64,000 bases of DNA. It comes from Chromatiales bacterium (lineage in GTDB: Bacteria; Pseudomonadota; Gammaproteobacteria; Steroidobacterales; GCA-2729495). Positions 35,590 through 42,968 of this stretch are shown here, piece after piece. The DNA is taken from assembly GCA_016789885.1 (NCBI GenBank), contig JAEUPZ010000014.1:1-64000 (forward strand), given 5' to 3'. The notes beneath the pieces are model-generated. The model was given only the letters and a program-made list of their open reading frames with translations, was not told the DNA's origin and made no database searches. Positions within the stretch are counted from its first letter, which is position 1, and each line of letters opens with the position of its first letter. A program made the position numbers and the translations under genes.

Positions 35590-36915
35590 ATGGATTCACG
35601 GCCTGCCGCAGGGGCCCGGCCTGCCCCGCTGCGGCGGGCCGCCTGGCGCACGGCGTGGGCGCTGCTGCTCCTCGGGCTCGCCATCGCCGGCGCGGATTAC
35701 TGGCAGGACCGCGTCTACTGGCGGCGCTGGTGGAACGTGGTCACCCACCTGGAGCCGGACTACATGGATTTCCGGCCCCTCGCCGCCGTGGGTGGCGGGC
35801 CGGTGGCGGCACTGCCCCGGGCCCGGCCAGACGGGCTCACGGTGCCGGCGGCGGCGCTGCGCCAGGCCGAGTCCTATGCGGCGGCCGTCGGCTCCTACGC
35901 GCTGATCGTCGTGCACTGGGGCGTGATCCAGTCGGAGTGGTACGCCCCCGGCTGGTCGCGGGAGCGCGTGACGCAGTCCCAGTCGATGGCCAAGACGGTG
36001 GCGGCCCTCGCCGTCGGTGCCGCCATGGCCGGCGGCCACATCCAGTCCGTCGATCAGCCCGTCGCCACCTGGCTTCCCGAGTGGCGTGACGACCCGCGCG
36101 GCGCCATCCGGCTCCGGGAACTGCTGTCGATGTCGGCGGGGCTCGCGACGCCGCGCTACTCGCTGAACCCGTTTCCGGCGGATGCCGGGTTCCGCTACCT
36201 GCTGGCGGCGGAGCGGACGCCCGTCTACCTGCAGACCCCCCTGGTGCGGCCGCCGGGCACGAGCTTCGAGTACAACGACCTCAATGCCGCCCTGGCCGGC
36301 CTCATCGTGCAGCGGGCGACAGGCCTGCCCTACGCGCCGTTCATCGACCGTGCGCTGTGGCAGCCAATGGGCGGTGAGCCGGCGTCGGTGTGGCTCGACA
36401 ACCCGGGCCCGGGTTCGGTGGCAATGACCGCATGCTGCCTGCTGGCCCGGCCACTCGACTGGGTGCGCATCGGCCTGCTGCTGAAGGACCGGGGGCTGGT
36501 GCGAGGCGTGCAGGTGGTTCCCGCTGCCTGGGTCGATGCCATGACGACGCCGTCGCCGGCCTACGCCGGTTACGGGTACTTCACCTGGCTGGGGGCCGGC
36601 GTGCAGGCGGACCCGCGGCTGGCCGACCGGCGCGAACTGCAGCAGTCCGAGCCCTTCGTTGCCGCGGACCTCTTCTTCCTGCTCGGGCGCGGCGGGCAGC
36701 GCGTCTACGTCTCGCGGGCCCTCGACCTCGTCATCGTGCGGCTGGGGCCCTTCAACGGGCTCGAAGTACTGCCGGAGAACTGGGACAACGCCCGGCTGCC
36801 GAACGTCATCGCGCGGGCGCTGCAGGACGGTGGCGGAAAAAGCACGGCCCCGGTCGATGACTCGACCGGGGCCGTCGTTCCTCTCAGGCTCACGGCACCG
36901 GCTTCGGGGCCGTAG
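35590..36915 (+). CDS. membrane-anchored beta-lactamase-family serine hydrolase
   Basis: About 441 residues; an N-terminal membrane helix ([17 protein letters not shown]) is followed by a class C beta-lactamase/esterase fold. The nucleophile motif SxxK is QSMAKT, and YxN is [12 protein letters not shown]. Such proteins act as D-amino-acid peptidases, esterases or penicillin-binding-like enzymes. The start is uncertain: ATG 35590 is used, with GTG 35527 and ATG 35551 possible. The last 24 codons run through a hairpin that appears to be the terminator of the convergent gene. Confidence 0.85.
   Translation: MDSRPAAGARPAPLRRAAWRTAWALLLLGLAIAGADYWQDRVYWRRWWNVVTHLEPDYMDFRPLAAVGGGPVAALPRARPDGLTVPAAALRQAESYAAAVGSYALIVVHWGVIQSEWYAPGWSRERVTQSQSMAKTVAALAVGAAMAGGHIQSVDQPVATWLPEWRDDPRGAIRLRELLSMSAGLATPRYSLNPFPADAGFRYLLAAERTPVYLQTPLVRPPGTSFEYNDLNAALAGLIVQRATGLPYAPFIDRALWQPMGGEPASVWLDNPGPGSVAMTACCLLARPLDWVRIGLLLKDRGLVRGVQVVPAAWVDAMTTPSPAYAGYGYFTWLGAGVQADPRLADRRELQQSEPFVAADLFFLLGRGGQRVYVSRALDLVIVRLGPFNGLEVLPENWDNARLPNVIARALQDGGGKSTAPVDDSTGAVVPLRLTAPASGP
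36837..36875 (-). terminator. intrinsic terminator of the small Cys-rich gene, inside the convergent CDS
   Basis: ACGGCCCCGGTCGA (36844-36857) and TCGACCGGGGCCGT (36862-36875) form a perfect 14-bp stem with a 4-base loop. On the minus strand the stem is followed by GC and five T residues (plus-strand A-tract 36837-36841). It lies 73 bp past the stop of the minus-strand gene, within the 3' end of the serine hydrolase. Confidence 0.85.
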
Positions 36916-36947
36916 CCCCAGCCGGCGCGCCGGTCAGCGGCTGGTTG

Positions 36948-37286
36948 TCAGCCGCCGGCCTTCCACTCGCCGCCCTGGAAGCCGCAGCCGATCTCGAGGC
37001 CGCCGGCATCGCCGTCGAAGTAGATGTTCTTGCCGTTGGCGCCCATGTCGCAGGTGCCGACGACGCCCGTGGCCGGGCACGAGCCGGCGCCGTGGACGGC
37101 ATCGCTGTTGTCGTCCGTCTTGCCGAGCTCGGCGCACTTCTCGGGGGTGGAGGGCTCGAAGCAGGCCTTGTAGGGGCCGGCGAACATGTTCTTGAGCGTG
37201 AACTTGCAGTGGCCAGGCTCCTGGGCCATGGCGCTCTGCGCGCCGAAGGCCAGGGCGGCAACCGCCACGATGGCAGCAGCTTTCAT
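36948..37286 (-). CDS. small secreted six-cysteine protein of unknown function
   Basis: A 112-residue protein with a clear signal peptide (MKAAAIVAVAALAFGAQSAMAQ) and a mature part of about 90 residues holding six Cys, enough for three disulfides. It includes CDMGANGKNIYFDGDAGGL and ends GCGFQGGEWKAGG. I do not recognise a family. The ATG at 37286 has AAGGA before it. It has its own strong terminator, so it looks like a separately expressed gene rather than part of an operon. Periplasmic or extracellular location is likely. Confidence 0.75.
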   Translation of the reverse strand: MKAAAIVAVAALAFGAQSAMAQEPGHCKFTLKNMFAGPYKACFEPSTPEKCAELGKTDDNSDAVHGAGSCPATGVVGTCDMGANGKNIYFDGDAGGLEIGCGFQGGEWKAGG

Positions 37287-37403
37287 GTCATTTCCTTTCG
37301 GAGGATGTCCCCGTCGTTGGAGTGCCGAAGCGGCCGAATCATGGCACGCAGTCGGTGAAGAATCCACACGTTGCGTCGGCGCGCCGCAGCCGTGAACTGG
37401 TGC

Positions 37404-39389
37404 TTAACGCGGCGCCGTCTGCGCGCCCGGCGACGGTGCATCGCGGGCCGCCGGTGCCGGTGGAATCGCGTAGGCAACCAGCTGGTCGTCGATGCCCGCC
37501 GCATTGATGAACATGTGGCCGCCGGCGGCGACGACGATGAACTGCCGCCCGTCGGCGAGGTAGGTCATCGGGTTGGCATGGGCCGACGCGGGCAGGGCCG
37601 TCGACCAGACTTCCTTGCCCGTGGCGGTCTCGAAGGCCCGCAGGCGCGCGTCGCCGGTCGCGCCGATGAAGGTCAGTCCGCCGCCGGTCGCGATGGGCCC
37701 GCCGGAGATGGGGGCGCCCCAGTCCAGCGGCAGTGACAGGGGGCTCAATTTGCTGATGTTGCCGAGGGGCACGGTCCAGCGGATCTCGCCGGCGGCCAGG
37801 TCGACGCCGACCAGCGTGGCCCAGGGCGGCTTCGTGCACGGGATCATCGTCGGTCCCAGCAGCAGCCGCTGCTCGATGGCCCACGGCGTGCCGGCGATGG
37901 CGGCCGGGGGGCCCATGGGTGCTCCGCGGGTCGGGTCGAAGCCCGCTGCCTCGGGCACCTGCTCCTGCGGCACGAGCTTCAGGTACAGGCCGATGCGCGA
38001 CAGCGGCGTCACCAGCAGGCCCGTCACCGGATCGAACGCGCCACCGCCCCAGTTCATGCCGCCGGCGGAGCCCGGGTACATGATCCAGCCGGTGGTGCTT
38101 GGCGGCGTGTAGATGTCGCCGTGGCGTGCCCCGGTGATGGTCTGCCGGCAGGCAGCCTCGTCGAGGAAGGTCAGTCCGAAGGCGTCGTCCGGCGTCAGTC
38201 GCGTGGACATCAGCGGTGGCGGGCGCACCGGGAACGGCTGGGTCGGCGACAGCTGTTCGCCCGCCACGCCGTCCGTCGGCACGGCGCGCTCCTCGATGGG
38301 TACCAGCGGCCGCCCGGTCTGCCGGTCGAGCACGAAGACGAGCGACTGCTTGGTGAGCACCACGACGGCGGGCACCTTGCGTCCGCCGACCGGGAATTCC
38401 ACGAGCATGGGCTGCGACGGCGTGTCCCAGTCCCACACGTCATGGTGGATGTGCTGGAAGCTCCAGGCCACCGTGCCGTCGTCCGCGCGCAGCGCCACGA
38501 CCGAGTTCGCGTAACCGTTGTTGCCGGGGCGCGTGCCGCCGTACCAGTTGGGCGACGCGCTCGACGTGGGGACGAACACGAGGCCGCGCTGCTCGTCGAC
38601 CGACAGCAGGCTCCAGGCGTTCGCCCCGCCGACGCCGGCCGACGGATCGAAGGTCCAGCGGAGCGCTCCGGTGCGCGCGTCGAAGCCCCGGATGGCCCCG
38701 GCCGCCGCCCGGGCCTTCTGGTTCTTCGCGTTGTTGATGTGGCCGATCACGAGCACGCCGGCGGCCACCACCGGTGGTGCCGAGAACTGCACCTCCCAGG
38801 GATCCGCCGGCGCCGGCTCCGTGGCGGCGAACAGTGGCCACGCATCGACGATGCCGCCGGCGCCGAAGCCCGGGCACGGCGTGCCGGTGAGTGCATCGAG
38901 CGCCAGGATCCGGCGGTCGTTGGTGCCGCTGAAGAGACGGTGCCGGCAGGCCGCATCGGCCGGCGCCTCCGTGTCCTCCCAGTAGGTGACGCCCAGGCAC
39001 TTCAGGCGCTGCGGCGCGCTGGCCAGCTGGATCTTCGGGTCGAACTGCCAGCGTTCGGCGCCGGTGGCCGGGTCGAGGGCGACGACCCGGTTGAAGGGCG
39101 TGCAGACCACCAGAGCCCCGCCGGCGGTTTCCGGCAGCAGGATCGGCGTGGCGTGGAAGCCGGCGAAGGGGCGGCGGTCGGGAAAGCGGTCGAGGTCGCC
39201 GTGGCGCCAGGTCCATGCCCGGCGCAGCTGCCAGACATTGCGGGGCGTGACCTGGTCGAGGGGGCTGTAGCGCATGCCGCCCGCGTCGCCGCCGACAGCG
39301 GGCCAGCCGCCGTCGGCCGCGACGCCGATGGTGGCGGCGCCGAGCAGCGACGCAAGCAGCAGGCCCCGACGGGAGGCGGGCAGGATCAC
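37404..39389 (-). CDS. exported PQQ-dependent dehydrogenase
   Basis: A 661-residue quinoprotein with an N-terminal signal peptide (RRGLLLASLLGAATIGVAA) and an eight-bladed propeller start (GGDAGGMRYSPLDQVTPRNV). Repeated tryptophan-docking blades (GAERWQFDPK, GALRWTFDPS, GEIRWTVPLG) and the YTPPSTTGWIMYPGSAGGMN block place it with the glucose/quinate/shikimate-type dehydrogenases. It lacks the five-helix N-terminal membrane domain and has no CxxCH heme site, so it should pass electrons to another carrier. The GTG start overlaps the stop of the TauD gene (GTGA), so an unbroken operon with the dioxygenase and LysR genes is likely. Substrate unknown; no pqq biosynthesis genes are seen here. Confidence 0.87.
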   Translation of the reverse strand: MILPASRRGLLLASLLGAATIGVAADGGWPAVGGDAGGMRYSPLDQVTPRNVWQLRRAWTWRHGDLDRFPDRRPFAGFHATPILLPETAGGALVVCTPFNRVVALDPATGAERWQFDPKIQLASAPQRLKCLGVTYWEDTEAPADAACRHRLFSGTNDRRILALDALTGTPCPGFGAGGIVDAWPLFAATEPAPADPWEVQFSAPPVVAAGVLVIGHINNAKNQKARAAAGAIRGFDARTGALRWTFDPSAGVGGANAWSLLSVDEQRGLVFVPTSSASPNWYGGTRPGNNGYANSVVALRADDGTVAWSFQHIHHDVWDWDTPSQPMLVEFPVGGRKVPAVVVLTKQSLVFVLDRQTGRPLVPIEERAVPTDGVAGEQLSPTQPFPVRPPPLMSTRLTPDDAFGLTFLDEAACRQTITGARHGDIYTPPSTTGWIMYPGSAGGMNWGGGAFDPVTGLLVTPLSRIGLYLKLVPQEQVPEAAGFDPTRGAPMGPPAAIAGTPWAIEQRLLLGPTMIPCTKPPWATLVGVDLAAGEIRWTVPLGNISKLSPLSLPLDWGAPISGGPIATGGGLTFIGATGDARLRAFETATGKEVWSTALPASAHANPMTYLADGRQFIVVAAGGHMFINAAGIDDQLVAYAIPPAPAARDAPSPGAQTAPR

Positions 39390-40273
39390 CGCGCCGGCCG
39401 CCAGTGGTCGTGGAAGGAGACGCGGTGCATGAGCCGGTGGCTCTGGCCGAAGTCGAAGATGCCGCGGTGGATCGTCGAGTAGTTGTCCCAGAGCGCCAGC
39501 GACCCCGGTTCCCACTTCCAGCGGCACTGGTACTCGGGCCGGGTCTGGTGGGCGAACAGGAAGTCGAGCACCGTGCGGCTCTCGCGCTCGCTCATGCCGG
39601 TGATCTCGCGGGTCATCAGCTCGCCGACGAACAGGAAGCGCCGGCCAGACTCCGGGTGCGTGCAGACGACCGGGTGCTCGGTGGGCGGCAGGAACTTGCG
39701 CATCTTGCCCAGCGCCTCGCCGTCCATCGAGTCAAGGATGCGGTGGAAGTTCTTCGCCATGTTGTCGTGGATGGCGGTCAGGCCGGCGAGGAACTGCTGC
39801 CAGGCAGGCGAGAGGTCGTCCCAGGCAGCGCACATGTCGGCCCACACCGTGTCACCGGCGCCGCCCGGCACGTCGATGGCGTAGAGCAGCGAGCCCCGCG
39901 TCGGGTTCGCGCGGAAGCTGCTGTCCGAGTGCCAGTTGATGTCGTTGACCGGCATCCGGTACATGTCGGGGTACTCCTGCACCCAGACGCCGGGGGTGGC
40001 CTTCAGGCTCGCCACGTAGCCCTGCTTCTGTACCTCGCCGAAGCGCTCGGCCAGGGCCAGGTGTTCTTCGGGCGCGAGTTGCTGGTCGCGGAAGAACAGC
40101 ACCTGGTAGCGGATCCAGGCCGCGCGCAGGTCGCTGAGCAGCGCGTCGTCGGTGATGGCGTCGCGAACCTGGATGCCCGCGACCAGCCCGCCGAAGGAGC
40201 CGGTGAGCGGGCGGACCGTGAAGCGCGGGAAACTCGCGCCAGCGATGGGGATCCGGTCGGCAAGGGCGGCCAT
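39386..40273 (-). CDS. TauD/TfdA-family Fe(II)/2-oxoglutarate dioxygenase
   Basis: A 295-residue oxygenase. The facial triad is visible: His and Asp in INWHSDSSF and the distal His in DNYSTIHRGI, with the 2-oxoglutarate Arg in MHRVSFHDHW. Relatives release sulfite from taurine or cleave ether or alkylsulfate substrates. The ATG at 40273 follows GGAG with 6-bp spacing. It sits between a LysR regulator (29 bp upstream) and a PQQ dehydrogenase whose start overlaps its stop. A two-step oxidation in which the dioxygenase releases an alcohol or aldehyde for the quinoprotein is a reasonable guess. Confidence 0.9.
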   Translation of the reverse strand: MAALADRIPIAGASFPRFTVRPLTGSFGGLVAGIQVRDAITDDALLSDLRAAWIRYQVLFFRDQQLAPEEHLALAERFGEVQKQGYVASLKATPGVWVQEYPDMYRMPVNDINWHSDSSFRANPTRGSLLYAIDVPGGAGDTVWADMCAAWDDLSPAWQQFLAGLTAIHDNMAKNFHRILDSMDGEALGKMRKFLPPTEHPVVCTHPESGRRFLFVGELMTREITGMSERESRTVLDFLFAHQTRPEYQCRWKWEPGSLALWDNYSTIHRGIFDFGQSHRLMHRVSFHDHWRPAR

Positions 40274-40302
40274 GGACATCTCCGGTGCCGGCGTGGCCGG
40301 CG

Positions 40303-41211
40303 TCAGTTCAGGGGCGCCGCGAGCTCGCGGCGCGTTTCCTCGAGCAGCAGCCGCGCGTCCGGCGACAGGCCGTCGTCGCTGCGGTAGACGAGGCCGACGC
40401 GGCTGTACCAGTCGACGCGGGGTACGTGCAGCTCGGCAAGCTCGCCGGACTCGATGGCGTCCTTGATCGTACCGATCATCGGCAGGACGGCCACCATGTT
40501 GCAGTTCGCGAGCATGGCCTTCAGGAAGTCGTCGGTGGCCTCGCCCATGGGCGGCGGCGGCGGGGAGAGGCCGGCTTCGGTGAAGGTCTGGTCCCAGTTC
40601 TCGAGCACCACCCGCCAGGTGCTCGCGTAGGCGAGCCGGTACTCCATCACCCGCGCGAGCCCGAGGTTGCGCTTGCCGGCCAGCGGGTGACGCTGCCCGA
40701 CGACCAGCCCGTAGCGCAGCCGGAACAGCGGTTCGTGGACGATGCGCCGGTTGCCTGCGGGGCCCGTCACCTCGGAGACCATGAAGTCGAGCTCGCCCTC
40801 GTTGAGCCGGCCGAGGAGGTAGGCATAGGAGCCCAGTGCGGTCTGTACCCGCAGGCCGGGATAGCGGTCGCAGAAGCGGCCGATCAGCTCGCCCATGGCC
40901 GAAGGTATGCCGTAGGGAAGCAGGCCGACGTTGACGCGGCCGTTGCCGATGCCCCGGATCCGGTTCAGCTGGTCGACGGTCGATTCGACGCAGGCCTGGA
41001 TCTGCTGGGCGTTGGTGTAGAGGCAGTTGCCGAAGGACGTCGGCAGCACCCGGCCAGGCTTGCGCTCGAGCAGTGTCACCGCCAGCTCCTGCTCGAGCTT
41101 CTTGATCGACAGGGAAAGCGCCGGCGGCGAGATGTTCAGCGCCTCGGCGGCCCGGTTGAAGCTGCCCTGGTCGACGACGGCACAGAAGTAGCGAAGCTGG
41201 CGAAGGTCCAT
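40303..41211 (-). CDS. LysR-family transcriptional regulator
   Basis: A 302-residue LysR regulator. The winged helix at residues 1-60 reads LRYFCAVVDQGSFNRAAEAL then NISPPALSLSIKKLEQEL. The rest is the periplasmic-binding-protein-like ligand domain. Unusually it leads the operon it probably controls: the TauD gene follows after 29 bp. It is also divergent from the NYN gene, and an AT-rich palindrome in the 166-bp gap is a candidate binding site. The inducer is unknown. Confidence 0.9.
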   Translation of the reverse strand: MDLRQLRYFCAVVDQGSFNRAAEALNISPPALSLSIKKLEQELAVTLLERKPGRVLPTSFGNCLYTNAQQIQACVESTVDQLNRIRGIGNGRVNVGLLPYGIPSAMGELIGRFCDRYPGLRVQTALGSYAYLLGRLNEGELDFMVSEVTGPAGNRRIVHEPLFRLRYGLVVGQRHPLAGKRNLGLARVMEYRLAYASTWRVVLENWDQTFTEAGLSPPPPPMGEATDDFLKAMLANCNMVAVLPMIGTIKDAIESGELAELHVPRVDWYSRVGLVYRSDDGLSPDARLLLEETRRELAAPLN

Positions 41212-41258
41212 GGGGCGCCCCGGTGGCCGTTAAGCCTAGCAAAACGGATCGGGCGCGA

Positions 41259-41288
41259 GGCAAACATTTGCAAAACGTGGCATTTGCC
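41259..41288. promoter_or_regulatory. candidate LysR operator
   Basis: A perfect palindrome GCAAACATTTGC (41260-41271) overlaps a wider repeat GGCAAA (41259-41264) with TTTGCC (41283-41288). The region is AT-rich against the GC-rich background and lies 48 bp upstream of the LysR start, between it and the NYN gene. This suits a LysR recognition-plus-activation site. Confidence 0.55.
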
Positions 41289-41377
41289 GGGGCGGGGGCG
41301 GGCAACCGGCGCGGCGCTTGCCCTTGCGGCCCCCATCTCGCAGGATGCGCGCCTTCCCGATACGGTGGAGCAGGCCC

Positions 41378-42166
41378 ATGGCCCAGCAGGACGGAATTAC
41401 CCGGACGGAGGTGGCCATCGCCGTCTTCGTCGACTTCGAGAACCTCGCGCTCGGCGTGCAGGACATGAAGGGCGCCCGGTTCGAGATCGAGCTGGTGCTC
41501 AAGCGGCTGCTCGAGAAGGGCCGGATCGTCGCCAAGCGCGCCTACTGCGACTGGACCCGCTACCGCGAGTTCATGCAGGAGTTCCACCGCAACGGCTTCG
41601 AGATGGTCGACATCCCCCAGACCAAGATGAGCGGCAAGAACAGCGCCGACATCCGCATGGTCGTCGACGCCCTCGACATGTGCTATTCGAAGGGCCACAT
41701 CGACACCTTCGTGCTGCTCACCGGCGACAGCGACTTCTCGCCGCTGGTGTCGAAGCTGAAGGAAAACGACAAGCGCGTCATCGGCTGCGGCGTGCGCAAC
41801 TCCACGTCGGACCTGCTGGCCGGCAGCTGCGACGAGTTCCTGTTCTACGACGACCTCATCACGGTGTCGCGCCGCCAGCGTACCCGGCGTGCCAAGCCCG
41901 CGAAGGAGGCCGCCAACCCCGAGCAGCAGGAGCACCAGCAGGCCATCGACCGGGTCAGCGAGACGGTCGAGTCCCTGGCTGCCGAGTACGATCCGCTGTG
42001 GGGGTCGCTGGTCAAGCAGACCGTGCGGCGGAAGTACCCGGGCTTCAACGAGGCCGCCTACGGCTTCAAGAGCTTCTCGGCCCTGCTGGAGGAGGCTGCC
42101 AAGCAGGGGCTGCTGGAACTCGAGTTCGACCAGCAGCGCGGCAACTACAAGATCCGGGCCCGCTAG
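41378..42166 (+). CDS. NYN-domain (LabA/DUF88) RNase-like protein with LOTUS domain
   Basis: A 262-residue cytoplasmic protein. The NYN nuclease core has acidic metal-binding positions in IAVFVDFENLAL, NSADIRMVVDALD and LLTGDSDFSPLV. A linker rich in charged residues follows, and the C-terminal 70 residues (PLWGSLVKQTVRRKYPGFNE then YGFKSFSALLEEAAKQGLLE) match the OST-HTH/LOTUS fold, which binds RNA. This combination occurs in bacterial MARF1-like proteins and implies RNA cleavage or processing. GGAG precedes the ATG. Its TAG stop is the first base pairs of a decayed terminal-repeat element. Confidence 0.9.
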   Translation: MAQQDGITRTEVAIAVFVDFENLALGVQDMKGARFEIELVLKRLLEKGRIVAKRAYCDWTRYREFMQEFHRNGFEMVDIPQTKMSGKNSADIRMVVDALDMCYSKGHIDTFVLLTGDSDFSPLVSKLKENDKRVIGCGVRNSTSDLLAGSCDEFLFYDDLITVSRRQRTRRAKPAKEAANPEQQEHQQAIDRVSETVESLAAEYDPLWGSLVKQTVRRKYPGFNEAAYGFKSFSALLEEAAKQGLLELEFDQQRGNYKIRAR

Positions 42167-42320
42167 CAGGCCGCTGAAGAACAGCCTGCTGGCGCGGCCA
42201 GGGATCCCTCCAGTCGACGGAGCAAGCGCGCAGGCGCCTGATTCGTCGGGAGCCGGTACGGGCATGTACCGCACTGGCGACCTGAAGAACGCACAGGCAG
42301 TGCGGTCTTCAACAACCTGC
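42166..42320. repeat. decayed MITE-like element between imperfect terminal inverted repeats
   Basis: GCAGGCCGCTGAAGAACA (42166-42183) and the reverse complement of 42303-42320, GCAGGTTGTTGAAGACCG, agree at 13 of 18 positions, mostly separated by transitions. The 155-bp element has no coding capacity and lies between the NYN gene and the carbonic-anhydrase-like gene. The ends resemble those of IS-derived miniature elements. Its left end overlaps the NYN stop codon. Confidence 0.4.
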
Positions 42321-42374
42321 CAGGCATGCGGCCAGGGCGTCAGCCGTCACCGGCTGGTCACGCGCCCTGGCTGC

Positions 42375-42917
42375 CTATGGCGCGATCTGCAGCAGCCGGC
42401 CGTCGGCCTCGTGCAGCAGTGCCGCGACGCAGAGGGCCGGGTAGCGGGCCCGCAGGCGCCGCGCTTCGGCGGCCGCGGCCCCGGCCGGATCGGCCACTTC
42501 GCAGAGATCGGCCCAGTGGTCGAAGTGCTGTCCGGCTGCTGATGCCTCCCAGCCGGCGCCTTCGACGAGCGCCGCGACGAAGGCATCGCGCCGGCCCCGC
42601 AGGCCCGCGAGGCCGCAGCCGGCATGGCCGATGACCGCGATGGCGCGGACCCCGGCTTCGGCCACGGCCCAGGAGACGTCGAAGGGCGAGCGCTTGAGCA
42701 CGCCGCCGGGGCCCGCGAGGGTCAACGCGAACCCGGCCGGCACCGGCAGCGGGGCCTGGTCTTCCCAGCAGCGCGTGATGAGCAGCGCCGGCCGCGCGGA
42801 CCCCGTTCCGCCCTGGGCGCCGAGGTTCACGTGGCGCAGCAGGTCGCCCACCGGCGTGCCGCGCCAGGCGGGAAGGATGTCCGCATCGGTGCGGACGGGG
42901 ATCAGCGACTCTGCCAT
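42375..42917 (-). CDS. beta-carbonic-anhydrase-like protein with altered active-site dyad
   Basis: A 180-residue protein with the beta-carbonic-anhydrase zinc pattern: Cys50 in LLITRCWEDQ, and His98 plus Cys101 in VIGHAGCGLAGL. The usual CxDxR dyad that orders the catalytic residues is replaced by CWEDQ, so Asp becomes Glu and Arg becomes Gln. The fold is likely kept and zinc may still bind, but carbonic anhydrase activity is doubtful. It is convergent with the NYN gene and 51 bp downstream of the antiporter's stop side. A zinc-sensing or other hydratase function is possible. Confidence 0.7.
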   Translation of the reverse strand: MAESLIPVRTDADILPAWRGTPVGDLLRHVNLGAQGGTGSARPALLITRCWEDQAPLPVPAGFALTLAGPGGVLKRSPFDVSWAVAEAGVRAIAVIGHAGCGLAGLRGRRDAFVAALVEGAGWEASAAGQHFDHWADLCEVADPAGAAAAEARRLRARYPALCVAALLHEADGRLLQIAP

Positions 42918-42968
42918 GGGGTGCCTGCGCGGACGTAAGGGGCGCCTATCAAAGCCGCAAATGCGCGG

